64,000 bases of DNA. It comes from CAVTBT01 sp963733065 (GTDB lineage Bacteria; Actinomycetota; Thermoleophilia; Gaiellales; Gaiellaceae). The position numbers and the translations under genes are program-made. Below the pieces are notes generated by a model. That model was not told the origin of the DNA. It ran no database searches and worked only from the letters and a program-made list of their open reading frames with translations. The DNA lies in contig CAVTBT010000006.1 in the NCBI GenBank assembly GCA_963733065.1, forward strand, positions 62,001 through 126,000. Direction: 5' to 3'. The first letter of the stretch is position 1. Each line of letters starts with the position of its first letter. This document shows, in pieces, positions 18,638 to 27,011 of the stretch.

Positions 18638-19218
18638 CGGACGCGCGACAGCCCGGGCAGGTCGTCGATGCTGCGGGCGTTCCGCTCGCGGACGTAGTCG
18701 CGGATGCCGTCGGGCGATGCCCGGAGCTTGCGGTCGATCCACGCTGCCTGCTGCGGTCGTTCGCCCTCGTAGCGCATGAGCGGCACGCCGTAGCCGCAGG
18801 AGTCCGCAATCCGCTCGACGTCGATGACGACCACCGCTCGGAACGCGGCCTCCCGGTCGGCGAGCCCGAACGTCGGCGCGAGCTCGTCGAAGACCTGGTC
18901 GCCCGGCTCGTGCACGGCACCGCGGCCGTGCAGGCGCACGATGCGCGGCGGGCCCTCGAACGCGCACAGCATCACCACGACACGCCCGTTCTCGCGGAGA
19001 TGCGCGACGGTCTCGATGCCGCTGCCGGCGAAGTCGAGGTACGCGAGCCGCCGCGGCCCGAGCACGCGGAGACTCTCGCCCGGTCCCTTGGGGGACACGT
19101 TGACGTGGCCGTCCCGGCTCGGGGCCGTGCCGACGAAGAAGAGCCGCTGCCGGGCGATCCAGTCGCCGAGCCTCGCATCGATCTCGTCGTAGACCCTCGC
19201 CACGAGGTCATGATGCAC
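18634..19218 (-). CDS. Pyridoxamine 5'-phosphate oxidase-like flavoprotein
   Basis: 194 residues with a split-barrel FMN-binding fold: RLGDWIARQRLFFVGTA, NVSPKGPGESLRVL, LAYLDFAGSG and RENGRVVVMLCAF are the usual segments of PNPOx-like proteins. True PNPOx substrate residues are not evident, so the substrate is unknown; relatives bind F420, heme or FMN. The start region overlaps a short plus-strand gene, so one of the two starts may be shorter. Stops share CTAG (18634-18637) with the convergent pilus gene. Confidence 0.8.
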   Translation of the reverse strand: MHHDLVARVYDEIDARLGDWIARQRLFFVGTAPSRDGHVNVSPKGPGESLRVLGPRRLAYLDFAGSGIETVAHLRENGRVVVMLCAFEGPPRIVRLHGRGAVHEPGDQVFDELAPTFGLADREAAFRAVVVIDVERIADSCGYGVPLMRYEGERPQQAAWIDRKLRASPDGIRDYVRERNARSIDDLPGLSRVR

Positions 19219-19458
19219 GTCGTGCGGTGGTCGAAGGAGGCGCTGGCGGCCAGGGTCGAAACGCTCGGGCCGGGTCCCGAGCTGGAGCGGTTCGCGGCTC
19301 AGCTCACGGACGAGGAGCGAGAGCTCCTCCAGGTCGTGCTGCTCGAGCGCTCGGGCGGGATGAGCTACGCGCTGCGCGAGCGCTATGCCGCGAAGGGCTG
19401 GCTGCGGCGGCAGTGGGACCGAATCGACCCGGCGCGCGACCGGGAGGGCCCGGCGTGA
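19213..19458 (+). CDS. Small conserved-looking hypothetical protein
   Basis: 81 residues, charged and mostly helical (ELERFAAQLTDEERELLQVV, then LRERYAAKGWLRRQWDRI). No domain recognised. ATG 19213 (or 19210) is preceded by GAGG. It overlaps the next gene as GTGA, which supports translation as the first gene of a run with the thioesterase and propeller protein. It begins head-to-head with, and slightly overlapping, the PNPOx-like gene. Confidence 0.55.
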   Translation: MHVVRWSKEALAARVETLGPGPELERFAAQLTDEERELLQVVLLERSGGMSYALRERYAAKGWLRRQWDRIDPARDREGPA

Positions 19459-19853
19459 TCACCGAGTTGAGCGTCCAGCTCCGCTGGAGCGACATGGACG
19501 CAATGGGCCACGTCAACAACGCCGCCTACCTGACCTACCTGGAGACGGCCCGCGAGCCGTGGTTCTCTGCGCTCGGCGCGGCAGAGGACTACATGCGCTT
19601 CGCCATGCGCCGCCTGGAGATCGACTTCCTCTCGCAGCTGACGTTCGACGACGGCGCCGTGCATGTGACCGTCGAGCTCGACGGCGTCGGCGTCAGCAGC
19701 ATTCGCACCCGCGAGCGGATGACCGCGGTCTCGGATGGACGGCTTGTCGTCGAGGCGCGAGCCGTGATCGTGCGGCTCGACGAGACCGGCCAGCGCTCGG
19801 CGCCCCTAACAGACGGGCTGCGCGAGCGACTCGCGGCGACGCTGCCGACATGA
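19455..19853 (+). CDS. 4-hydroxybenzoyl-CoA thioesterase-family (hotdog) acyl-CoA thioesterase
   Basis: 132 residues, one hotdog domain. The active-site motif is RWSDMDAMGHVNNAAYLTYLE near the start, in which the aspartate and the HVNN segment are typical of YbgC/4HBT enzymes that hydrolyse acyl-CoA. Substrate is not predictable. GTG 19455 overlaps the upstream stop and the stop overlaps the next ATG, so the three genes are coupled. Confidence 0.88.
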   Translation: MITELSVQLRWSDMDAMGHVNNAAYLTYLETAREPWFSALGAAEDYMRFAMRRLEIDFLSQLTFDDGAVHVTVELDGVGVSSIRTRERMTAVSDGRLVVEARAVIVRLDETGQRSAPLTDGLRERLAATLPT

Positions 19854-20848
19854 CGGGCGTGGGCGTCGTAACCGTCGCAGCCGCGGCCGTGGCTCTCTCG
19901 TCGACGGTCGCGGGAGGCGCCGCGTCGCCCGCGGCGCCCGCCGCCGCACCCGCGCTCTCCGTGCGCGAGTTCTCCGTGCCTGCGGGGACGCATCCGCACG
20001 ACGTGGCTCCCGCCAGGGACGGAGGCGTCTGGTACACGGCCCAGCATCGCGGTGCGCTCGGGCACCTGGACCCGCGCACCGGACGGACCCGCCACATCGC
20101 ACTCGGCGTCGGCTCAGCGCCGCACGGCGTGATTGTCGGTCCGGACGGCGCACCGTGGGTGACCGACGGCGGCCTGAACGCCATTGTGCGCGTCAACCCG
20201 CGGAGCGGCGCGGTCAGGACGTATCCACTGCCGCCGCACGCTGCGGACGCGAACCTCAATACGGCCGTCTTCGACCGGCGCGGCCTGCTCTGGTTCACGG
20301 GGCAGAGCGGCTTCTACGGGCGCCTCGAGCCGCGCACCGGGACCATGCGCCTCTTCCGGTCGCCGCGCGGCCCGGGGCCGTACGGGATCACCGTTGGGCG
20401 GGACGGCATCGTCTACTACGCGTCGCTCGCCGGCAGCTACCTCGGACGCGTCGACCCCCGCACCGGCCGGGCCACCGTGCTCCAGCCGCCGACGCGCGGG
20501 CAGGGCGCGCGGCGTGCGTGGGCGGACTCGACCGGCAGGATCTGGGTCAGCGAGTGGAACGCCGGCCGGGTCGCGGTCTATGACCCAGAGTCCAAGCGCT
20601 GGCGGGAGTGGCGCCTTCCCGGCGCGAGTCCGCAGGCGTATGCCGTGTACGTCGACGACCGCGACATCGTGTGGCTCACCGACTTCGGCGCCAATGCGAT
20701 CGTGAGGTTCGATCCGGCGACGCGCCGTTTCCGCACGATCCGGCTGCCGAGCCGCGACGCCGCGGTGCGCCAGCTGCTCGGTCGGCCCGGCGAGCTGTGG
20801 GGCGCCGAGTCGGCGGTCGACAAGCTCGTCCTCGTGCAGACGCGCTAG
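19850..20848 (+). CDS. Secreted Vgb-like (virginiamycin B lyase-type) beta-propeller protein
   Basis: 332 residues. A signal-like N-terminus (VVTVAAAAVALSSTVAGG) precedes repeated blades with the DPRTGRTRHI, NPRSGAVRTY, EPRTGTMRLF, DPRTGRATVL and DPATRRFRTI pattern, each paired with a (G/D)xxWxT/S segment such as GGVWYTAQH or DIVWLTDFG. That is the streptogramin-lyase/NHL-like seven-bladed fold. Lyase activity cannot be inferred; many relatives are generic secreted sensors or binding proteins. Last of a three-gene run; shares a CTAG stop with the convergent VOC gene. Confidence 0.8.
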   Translation: MTGVGVVTVAAAAVALSSTVAGGAASPAAPAAAPALSVREFSVPAGTHPHDVAPARDGGVWYTAQHRGALGHLDPRTGRTRHIALGVGSAPHGVIVGPDGAPWVTDGGLNAIVRVNPRSGAVRTYPLPPHAADANLNTAVFDRRGLLWFTGQSGFYGRLEPRTGTMRLFRSPRGPGPYGITVGRDGIVYYASLAGSYLGRVDPRTGRATVLQPPTRGQGARRAWADSTGRIWVSEWNAGRVAVYDPESKRWREWRLPGASPQAYAVYVDDRDIVWLTDFGANAIVRFDPATRRFRTIRLPSRDAAVRQLLGRPGELWGAESAVDKLVLVQTR

Positions 20849-21204
20849 CGCTGCGGCGGCTGCCAGAGCTCGACGCGGTTGCCCTCCGGATCGGCGAACC
20901 ACCCGAAGCGGCCGTGCTCGGAGTCCTCCACGCGGTCGTCGACGTCGACGCCGGCCGCGCGGAGCTGGTCGAGCATCGCGTCGAGGTCGGCGACCCGGAA
21001 GTTCAGCAGGAACTGCTTCCCGCCAGGCCCGAAGTAGTCCGTGTCAGCAGGAAACGGCGACCAGAGCGTCTGTCCCTCGGCTTGGAACATCGCGTAGGGA
21101 CCCTCCTCGACCGGCAGCCCGAGGTGCTCCCGGTACCAGGCCCCGAGCGCCTCGGGATCGCGGGACCGGAAGAAGACGCCGCCGATCCCGAGTACACGTT
21201 CCAT
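20845..21204 (-). CDS. VOC-family (glyoxalase/bleomycin resistance-like) protein
   Basis: 119 residues with paired beta-alpha-beta modules: GIGGVFFRSRDPEALGAWY then GKQFLLNFRVADLDAM, ending WFADPEGNRVELWQP. The terminal glutamate is a usual metal ligand. Function within the VOC superfamily is open. ATG 21204 touches the rlmN stop (TGATG), so the two are probably one transcript. Confidence 0.85.
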   Translation of the reverse strand: MERVLGIGGVFFRSRDPEALGAWYREHLGLPVEEGPYAMFQAEGQTLWSPFPADTDYFGPGGKQFLLNFRVADLDAMLDQLRAAGVDVDDRVEDSEHGRFGWFADPEGNRVELWQPPQR

Positions 21205-22184
21205 CACCGTGTCGCCGCGAGCTGACCGCATGCGGCGGCGATGTCGCGGCCGCGGGTGAGCCGTACGGTGGCGGGAAGCCTGGCCCGGTCGAGCACTGCC
21301 TTGAACGCGGCGATCGTGCTCCTGGCGGAGCCGTCGAACCGCCCCGTCGGGTTGTACGGGATCAGGTTCACCTTGAAAACGTCGCGGTCGAGCAGGTCGG
21401 CGAGGGCGCGCGCCTGCGCCGGGGCGTCGTTGACGCCGGCGAGCATGACGTACTCGATGAAGACCCGCCGGTTGCGTAGCGTGGCGTACCGCCGGCACTC
21501 GGCCAGCACCTGGTCGAGCGGGTACCGATCGTTGACAGGCATCAGCTGCGAGCGAAGCCCAGCCTCGGCGGCGTGCAGCGAGAGCGCGAGCCGCACCGGC
21601 TCCTCCACCTCGTCCACGAAGCGCCGCAGGCCGGGCAGCCAGCCGACGGTCGAGATCGTCGTCCGGCGGTGCGTGACGCCGACATCCGGGAGCAGCCTCG
21701 CCGCCGCGAGGACGTGGTCGTAGTTCAGGAACGGCTCGCCCATGCCCATGAAGACCGCGTGATCGACGGCCTCGACCCGACGGAAGTGGAGCGCCTGGTC
21801 GAGGATCTCCCACGCCGTCAGGTTGCGCCCGAAGCGCATCGCCCCCGTCGCGCAGAAGGTGCACGTCAACGGGCAGCCCGACTGGGACGACAGGCAGATC
21901 GACCGACGGCCGTCGCGATAGCGCATGAGCACGGCCTCGACCGGGTGGCCGTCGTGGGTGCGGAAGAGTGCCTTCACCGTGCCGTCGCGGGAGCGAGCCT
22001 CGGTCTCGAGAACGAGCGTCGAGAACGGCACGGCCGCGTCGAGCTCGGCCCGCAGCCCGGCCGGGATGTTCGTCATGGCGTCGTAGCCCGGCACGCCGCG
22101 GGCGGTCCACTCCCAGACCTGTCGGGCGCGGTACGTGGGCTCCGACCGGTCGGCGAGCGTCGTGCGGAGCACGTCGAGGTCCAT
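21204..22184 (-). CDS. rlmN: RlmN, 23S rRNA/tRNA adenine-C2 methyltransferase (radical SAM)
   Basis: 326 residues. The radical-SAM cysteine motif is GCPLTCTFCATGAM (CxxxCxxC) near residue 105, preceded by ICLSSQSG. NGEP-like VFMGMGEPFLNYD and the C-terminal YVMLAGVNDAPAQARALADL follow the family. It methylates A2503 of 23S rRNA and A37 of some tRNAs. Leaderless start at ATG 22184. Confidence 0.93.
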   Translation of the reverse strand: MDLDVLRTTLADRSEPTYRARQVWEWTARGVPGYDAMTNIPAGLRAELDAAVPFSTLVLETEARSRDGTVKALFRTHDGHPVEAVLMRYRDGRRSICLSSQSGCPLTCTFCATGAMRFGRNLTAWEILDQALHFRRVEAVDHAVFMGMGEPFLNYDHVLAAARLLPDVGVTHRRTTISTVGWLPGLRRFVDEVEEPVRLALSLHAAEAGLRSQLMPVNDRYPLDQVLAECRRYATLRNRRVFIEYVMLAGVNDAPAQARALADLLDRDVFKVNLIPYNPTGRFDGSARSTIAAFKAVLDRARLPATVRLTRGRDIAAACGQLAATR

Positions 22185-22196
22185 CGCGACACGGTA
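22182..22196 (-). promoter_or_regulatory. Leaderless promoter -10 of rlmN
   Basis: TACCGT on the minus strand (22196-22191), six bases, then ATG. Confidence 0.65.
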
Positions 22197-22221
22197 GCCG
22201 CGGCGCGTCCGCGGCCAGACG

Positions 22222-22695
22222 TCAGCCGGCGGGCGTCAGCTGGTCGTACGTGGGCCGCAGCTCGTGGTACCGCGCCCACCAGTCGACGGCTGCGCCGCCG
22301 TCGAGGAGGGCGGCCAGCGCCTCGAGATGGGCCTGCCAACCGGCGCCGAAGCCTGGACGGCTCTCCGCCGGAAGCCGGGAGTGGTCGAGCACGAGCAGGC
22401 TGCCGGTGTCGCGCGGCACGATCTCGAAGCGGAGCACCGATTCGCTGTCCTCCTCGACCCAGGTGAGCTCCAGGACGCGACCGACGTCGACCTCGACGAC
22501 GCGCCCGCCCACCTCGCCGTCGTCGAAGCGGATGCTCCACTCGTCGCCGAGGGTGAGCGTCCAGCGGGTCGTGTGGGCGAGCCACCCCTTGATCTGCTCG
22601 GGATCGGTGATGGCGTTCCAGAGCTCGGCGGGCGTGGCGTCGTACAGCCGCTCGAAGCGGACGCCGTCTGCGGTCATCGTGCCGGTCGCGGTCAC
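22222..22695 (-). CDS. AHSA1/SRPBCC-domain protein
   Basis: 157 residues from GTG 22695, which overlaps the arsR stop as GTGA; an internal ATG at 22677 is the alternative. The SRPBCC fold is shown by FERLYDATPAELWNAI, DPEQIKGWLA, GRVLELTWVEED and the C-terminal helix GWQAHLEALAALLDG. Such proteins are often paired with ArsR regulators and bind hydrophobic ligands; no specific function is known. Confidence 0.85.
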   Translation of the reverse strand: MTATGTMTADGVRFERLYDATPAELWNAITDPEQIKGWLAHTTRWTLTLGDEWSIRFDDGEVGGRVVEVDVGRVLELTWVEEDSESVLRFEIVPRDTGSLLVLDHSRLPAESRPGFGAGWQAHLEALAALLDGGAAVDWWARYHELRPTYDQLTPAG

Positions 22696-23012
22696 GGTCG
22701 CGGTCGCTCCTTCCTCGCCCGACGCAGCTGCGTGTCGAGCGCGTCGAGTCGATTCGTCCAGAACGCGCGGTAGCGCGCGAGCCACTCGTCGACCTCCGCG
22801 AGCGGCGCGGGGTCGAGGGAGTACACGCGCCGCTGCGCTTCGCCGCGCACGCGCACGAGGCCTGCCTCGCGAAGCACACGGAGGTGCCGGGAAACGGCCG
22901 GACGGCTCACGGCGAAGTTCGCCGCAATCGAGCCGGCCTCGAGCTCGCCATCGGCCAGGAGCTCGACGATTCGGCGCCGCGTCGGGTCGGCGATTGCCTC
23001 GAGCGCTCTCAC
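22692..23012 (-). CDS. ArsR-family winged-helix repressor
   Basis: 106 residues from GTG 23012 (an upstream TTG at 23030 is possible). The start gives VRALEAIADPTRRRIVELL, then the recognition helix FAVSRPAVSRHLRVLREAGL and the wing RVRGEAQRRVYSLDP. No metal-binding cysteine cluster, so this is the metal-independent type usually paired with AHSA1 proteins, as here. Tandem perfect palindromes directly upstream make autoregulation likely. Confidence 0.9.
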   Translation of the reverse strand: MRALEAIADPTRRRIVELLADGELEAGSIAANFAVSRPAVSRHLRVLREAGLVRVRGEAQRRVYSLDPAPLAEVDEWLARYRAFWTNRLDALDTQLRRARKERPRP

Positions 23013-23021
23013 GAAAGGTGT

Positions 23022-23053
23022 GTAACACAACAGTTACGTAACGGTCAAGTTAC
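23022..23053. promoter_or_regulatory. Tandem ArsR operator, two GTAAC-N6-GTTAC palindromes
   Basis: GTAAC-ACAACA-GTTAC (23022-23037) is immediately followed by GTAAC-GGTCAA-GTTAC (23038-23053). Both arms are perfect. They lie between arsR and the threonine aldolase gene, over TTGACC of the arsR-side promoter and just upstream of TAGAGT for the aldolase, so one repressor could control both directions. Confidence 0.75.
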
Positions 23054-23058
23054 ACGGA

Positions 23059-23074
23059 TAGAGTTGCCGCCGTG
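23059..23074 (+). promoter_or_regulatory. Leaderless promoter -10 of the threonine aldolase gene
   Basis: TAGAGT (23059-23064), seven bases, GTG. Six bases downstream of the second palindrome. Confidence 0.65.
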
Positions 23075-24106
23075 ATCGACCTCCGCTCCGATACTGCGAC
23101 GAGGCCGACCGACGCCATGCGCGCCGCGATGGCGGCCGCCGAGGTCGGCGACGAGCAGAACCGCGAGGACCCGACGGTCAACGAGCTGCAGCGCCGCGCA
23201 GCCGAGCTCCTCGGCCACGAGGCGGCGCTCTTCCTGCCGACGGCGACGATGGCGAACCAGATCGCGCTGCGCGTGCTGACGCGGCCCGGGGGCGAGCTCC
23301 TGGCCGAGGAACGCACGCACATCCTGATCTACGAGGCCGGAGGGCCGGCGATCCACTCCGGGCTCGTCATGCGGGGCCTGCCGGGCGTTGCCGGCCGGCT
23401 GACCTCGGAGCAGCTGCGGGATGCCGTGGCCGCCGCCGACGGTCTCCAGCCGTCCAGGATCGTCGTGCTGGAGAACACGCACCGCAGCGCCGGCGGGCGC
23501 GTCTGGCCGCTCGAGAGGTTCGCCGAGGTCGTCGCGACCGCGCGCGAGCTCGGTCTCGCGGTGCACCTCGACGGCGCGCGCCTGCTGAACGCCTCGGTCG
23601 CGTCCGGGACGGCGGCCGCCGAGTACGGAAGGCTGGCGGACACCGTGACGCTCTGCTGCTCGAAGGGCCTCGGCTGCCCGCTCGGGGCGGTGCTCGCCGG
23701 CTCGGCCGAGCGTATCGAGGAGGCGTGGCAGGGCAAGTTCCTCTTCGGCGGCGCGCTGCGCCAGGCGGGGATCGTGGCCGCAGCCGCGCTCCACGCGCTC
23801 GACTACCACGTCGACCGGCTCGCCGAGGACCACGAGCGGGCGAGGCGCCTCGCCGAGGGCCTGGCCGCCGCCGGCCTGCCCGTCGATCTCGGCCAGGTCG
23901 AGACGAACTTCGTGGCGCTCGAGACGGCCCCGCTCGGACTGACCGTCGCCGAGGCGCAGGCCCGCATCGCCGAGCACGGAGTGCTCGTCGGTGTGCTGCG
24001 ACCCGGCGTGCTGCGGCTCGCGACCTACCTCGGCGTCACCGACGAGGACGTCGACCGCGCCGCCGACGTGATTCCCCGCGCGCTCGAAGCCCTTGCCCGA
24101 GTCTGA
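23072..24106 (+). CDS. ltaE: Low-specificity L-threonine aldolase
   Basis: PLP enzyme that cleaves L-threonine/allo-threonine to glycine and acetaldehyde. 344 residues, begins MIDLRSDTATRPTDAM as in the family; FLPTATMANQIAL, HLDGARLLNASVA (Asp binding the PLP nitrogen) and TLCCSKGLGCPLGAVL (PLP lysine) are present. It could feed glycine to the gcv system. Promoter adjoins the ArsR palindromes. The 3' end overlaps the next gene by 14 bases. Confidence 0.92.
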   Translation: MIDLRSDTATRPTDAMRAAMAAAEVGDEQNREDPTVNELQRRAAELLGHEAALFLPTATMANQIALRVLTRPGGELLAEERTHILIYEAGGPAIHSGLVMRGLPGVAGRLTSEQLRDAVAAADGLQPSRIVVLENTHRSAGGRVWPLERFAEVVATARELGLAVHLDGARLLNASVASGTAAAEYGRLADTVTLCCSKGLGCPLGAVLAGSAERIEEAWQGKFLFGGALRQAGIVAAAALHALDYHVDRLAEDHERARRLAEGLAAAGLPVDLGQVETNFVALETAPLGLTVAEAQARIAEHGVLVGVLRPGVLRLATYLGVTDEDVDRAADVIPRALEALARV

Positions 24107-25430
24107 GGCGCTCCTCGCGGGCCTCGATGCGCGGCTGCGCCGCGCACAGGCGGACCGGCGCATGCCGTCGGTCTCGGCGGCCGTGTTCCGGGCCGGCGAG
24201 ACCATCTGGTCGCGGGCGCTGGGTCTCGCGTCCTCCGACCCCGACGAGCCCGCAGCGGCCGACCACCAGTACCGCATCGGCTCGATCACGAAGACCTTCA
24301 CGGCCGTGCTCGTTCTGCAGCTCCGGGACGAGGGCAGCCTCGAGCTCGACGCGCCGCTGCGGGAGCTCGTGCCAGAGGCACCGGTCGGCCCGACGGTGCG
24401 GCAGACACTCGCCCATCTCTCCGGCTTCCAGCGCGAGCCGCCGGGCGACATCTGGGAGACCATGCGGCCGCCGGGCCGCGAGGAGCTGATCGCCGGGCTC
24501 GAGGACGCGGAGCTCGTGCTTCAGCCGGCTGCGAGCTGGCACTACTCGAACCTCGCCTTCGGCCTGCTCGGCGAGGTCGTTGAGCGGCGCCACGCCGCGC
24601 CGTTTGCCGACGTGCTGCGTGAGCGGGTGCTCGCGCCGCTGGGCCTCGAGCGGACGACGCTCGGTCCGGAGGCGCCGGCCGCCAACGGGTATTTCGTGGA
24701 GCCGTACAGCGACGGCCTGCAGCGAGAGCCGCACGTCGTCGTGCGCGAGACCACCGCCGCGATGGGACAGCTCTGGAGCACCACGGCCGACCTCGTCCGC
24801 TGGGGCGCGTTCCTCGCGGCAGGGGACGACGCCGTGCTCGCCGCGAGCACGCTCGACGAGATGGCGCGCGTGCAGACGATGGTCGACAGCCGGCGCTGGA
24901 CGCTCGCGTGGGGGCTCGGTCTCGAGCTCGTGCGGCGCGGCGACCGGGTGTTCGCCGGGCACGGCGGCGCGATGCCCGGCTTCCTGGCCGCGCTCATGGT
25001 GGAGCGAGAGTCGGGCATCGGTGCGGTGGTGCTGACGAACACCTCGGCGGGCCCGGACGTCGAGACGCTGGCGGTCGACCTCGCGACCGACGCGCTGGAG
25101 GCGCTCCCTCCCGAGCCTCGGCCCTGGCAGCCGGACGGCGGCGCTCCGCCGGAGATGCAGCCCTTGCTCGGCCGCTGGTGGACGGAGGGTCACGAGCTCG
25201 TGTTCTCGGTTCGCGGCGGGCGGTTGCAAGCGGTGTTGGTCGGCGGTCCCAGGGACCGTGACACGTCGTGGTTCGAGCCCGAGGGCGACGACCGCTTCCG
25301 CGTGGTCGAGGGCCGCGAGCTAGGTGAGCTGCTCCGCGTCGCCAGGGACGAGTCCGGGACACCCGTGCGCATGTACCTCGCCACGTACCCGCTGACGCGG
25401 ACGCCTGACGTCTTCGGCGCCGGACCCTAG
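24093..25430 (+). CDS. Serine beta-lactamase-like hydrolase (class C / penicillin-binding fold)
   Basis: 445 residues from TTG 24093. Catalytic residues of the family are visible: SITK (SxxK) near residue 67, YSN near 150 and the HGG triad-like motif GHGGAMPGF near 289. The C-terminal part beyond the catalytic domain (LLGRWWTEGHELVFSV) resembles the DUF3471-type beta domain found on many esterase-like members. No signal peptide, so it is probably a cytoplasmic esterase or peptidase, not a resistance lactamase. Overlaps the aldolase end; stop shares CTAG with the convergent exchanger gene. Confidence 0.85.
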   Translation: MPESEALLAGLDARLRRAQADRRMPSVSAAVFRAGETIWSRALGLASSDPDEPAAADHQYRIGSITKTFTAVLVLQLRDEGSLELDAPLRELVPEAPVGPTVRQTLAHLSGFQREPPGDIWETMRPPGREELIAGLEDAELVLQPAASWHYSNLAFGLLGEVVERRHAAPFADVLRERVLAPLGLERTTLGPEAPAANGYFVEPYSDGLQREPHVVVRETTAAMGQLWSTTADLVRWGAFLAAGDDAVLAASTLDEMARVQTMVDSRRWTLAWGLGLELVRRGDRVFAGHGGAMPGFLAALMVERESGIGAVVLTNTSAGPDVETLAVDLATDALEALPPEPRPWQPDGGAPPEMQPLLGRWWTEGHELVFSVRGGRLQAVLVGGPRDRDTSWFEPEGDDRFRVVEGRELGELLRVARDESGTPVRMYLATYPLTRTPDVFGAGP

Positions 25431-26464
25431 CGGTCGCCCGCCACGAAGAACGCGGCCGCGGCGACGACGTACGCGACGATCAGGGCGGCGCCGCGCAGGC
25501 GGCTCGACTGGCCTTCCCACAGCAGGCCGACGGTGAAGGCGAGGGCGCTGGCGAGCACGGCGATCTCGACCTCGCGGAAGCTCAGCGCCAGCGAGTCGAT
25601 CAACCACGACAGCAGCGCCACGGCCGGGATCAGGAACACCGCCACCTGCGCCGCGGAGGCGAGGGCGATCTCGGCGGCGAGCTTGATCTTGCCGCGGTAC
25701 GCGACCACCACCGCGCCGCCGTGCTCCGCCGCGTTGCCGACGATCGCCACGATCACGGCGGCGACGAAGAACTCGCTGAGGCCGGCCTCCTCGGAGAAGA
25801 CCTCGAGTGAGCCGACGAGGATCTCGGCCACGAACGCCGTCGCCACCGTCGCCACCGCGAGCACGCCGAGCGCCAGCTTGAGCGACCACCCCGTGATCGA
25901 CTCGTCGCTCGCGATGTGCAGCTGCGCGTGCCGGCGCAGCGACCACCAGGTCGCGGCCACATAGACGACGAGCAGGAAGACGGCGACCACGGCCGAGAGC
26001 TGGGCCAGCGACTCCCGCTCAGGATCGCCGCTCCAGCCCGGAATCGAGACGATGAGGAACGTGGCGACCGCGATGCCGATCAGCGTGAAGGAGACGAAGC
26101 TCGACGGCCGATCGATGTCGCCGCGCCCGCCGAAGAGCAGCGAGAAGCCGAGCACGAGCAGGAGGTTGCCGACTACTGACCCGGTCAGGGATCCGCGCAC
26201 CACCTCGGTGAGCCCCTCGTTCACCGCGATGAGGGCGATGATCAACTCGGGCGCGTTGCCGAAGGTCGCGTTCAGGAAGCCGCCGATACCCGGGCCGGTG
26301 TGCTCGGCGGCGTGCTCGGTCGCCTCGCCGATCAGCCACGCGAGTGGGATCAGCGCGATCGCCGAGAGCGCGAACTCCGCGACCTCGTCGATGTCGGCCA
26401 GGTAGTGGAGCGCGATGACGATCGGGGCCAGCGCGAGACTGGCAAAGAGGACGCGCCGGACCAC
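25427..26464 (-). CDS. Ca2+/H+ antiporter (CaCA family)
   Basis: 345 residues with about eleven membrane segments. Both alpha-repeat signatures are present: GGFLNATFGNAPELIIALIA near residue 66 and IVAIVGNAAEHGGAVVVAYR near 240, with the acidic residue in each helix that binds the cation. Moves Ca2+ out in exchange for protons (ChaA/VCX1 type). GTG 26464 was chosen because TAGGGT lies seven bases upstream on this strand. Confidence 0.9.
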   Translation of the reverse strand: MVRRVLFASLALAPIVIALHYLADIDEVAEFALSAIALIPLAWLIGEATEHAAEHTGPGIGGFLNATFGNAPELIIALIAVNEGLTEVVRGSLTGSVVGNLLLVLGFSLLFGGRGDIDRPSSFVSFTLIGIAVATFLIVSIPGWSGDPERESLAQLSAVVAVFLLVVYVAATWWSLRRHAQLHIASDESITGWSLKLALGVLAVATVATAFVAEILVGSLEVFSEEAGLSEFFVAAVIVAIVGNAAEHGGAVVVAYRGKIKLAAEIALASAAQVAVFLIPAVALLSWLIDSLALSFREVEIAVLASALAFTVGLLWEGQSSRLRGAALIVAYVVAAAAFFVAGDR

Positions 26465-26477
26465 GAGCCAGACCCTA
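26462..26477 (-). promoter_or_regulatory. Leaderless promoter -10 of the Ca2+/H+ antiporter gene
   Basis: TAGGGT (26477-26472 on the minus strand), seven bases, GTG. Confidence 0.6.
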
Positions 26478-26579
26478 CTTGCCGTCCGTGCAACGTCGTC
26501 GCGGTCGTTTCGCTTGCCTGAAAACGGCGCAGTTGTCAAGTCTTGCGGCGGGGTGCAGCTGCCGCTCACAATCCGGGGA

Positions 26580-26993
26580 ATGCCCGACGGCGCACCGCTT
26601 CCGATCCCGGCCGAGCTCCCGCTGCATCCGCAGGACGAGGTCGTGTGCCGGCGGTGCGAGGTGCACTGCGACAAGGTCGTCTACCCCGCCGCGTGCATCG
26701 AGCGCGCCTGTCCGTTCGCCTACGCGTACGAGGCCTTCGGGCACACGTACGTCGGGTGCATGCAGAAGGTGTACGAGGTCGAGATCGACCTCGATCTCCT
26801 GCGCGCGGCCGAACGGCGCAGCGACGGCTTCGGTGCGGTCGCCGCGAAGCGGCCGCCGCTGCCGATGTGCCGCGTCGAGGTTTCCTCGACGTACGAGCAC
26901 CGAGTCGACGACCTCGGCTGCCGCAACCCGGAGTTCTTCGAGACCCCGGTCGCACGTCCGAGCTTCCGCGTCTTCGCCCAGGTCGCGGACTAG
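26580..26993 (+). CDS. Cysteine-rich hypothetical protein
   Basis: 137 residues, no family recognised. The N-terminal half has clustered cysteines: VVCRRCEVHCDK (CxxCxxxC), then PAACIERACPFAY and YVGCMQKVYEVEID, seven in all, suggesting a metal or Fe-S site; two more occur at MCRVEV and DLGCRNPEF. No signal peptide. ATG 26580 gives MPDGAPLPIPAELPLHP; longer in-frame starts exist upstream but enter the divergent promoter. Stands alone between two minus-strand genes. Confidence 0.65.
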   Translation: MPDGAPLPIPAELPLHPQDEVVCRRCEVHCDKVVYPAACIERACPFAYAYEAFGHTYVGCMQKVYEVEIDLDLLRAAERRSDGFGAVAAKRPPLPMCRVEVSSTYEHRVDDLGCRNPEFFETPVARPSFRVFAQVAD

Positions 26994-27011
26994 GCGCTCC
27001 GGGGCGGGGCC

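Noticed and set aside
24093..25430. Antibiotic-resistance class C beta-lactamase
   Set aside because: SxxK and YxN motifs fit, but there is no signal peptide and a C-terminal accessory domain is present, as in esterase/peptidase-like relatives.
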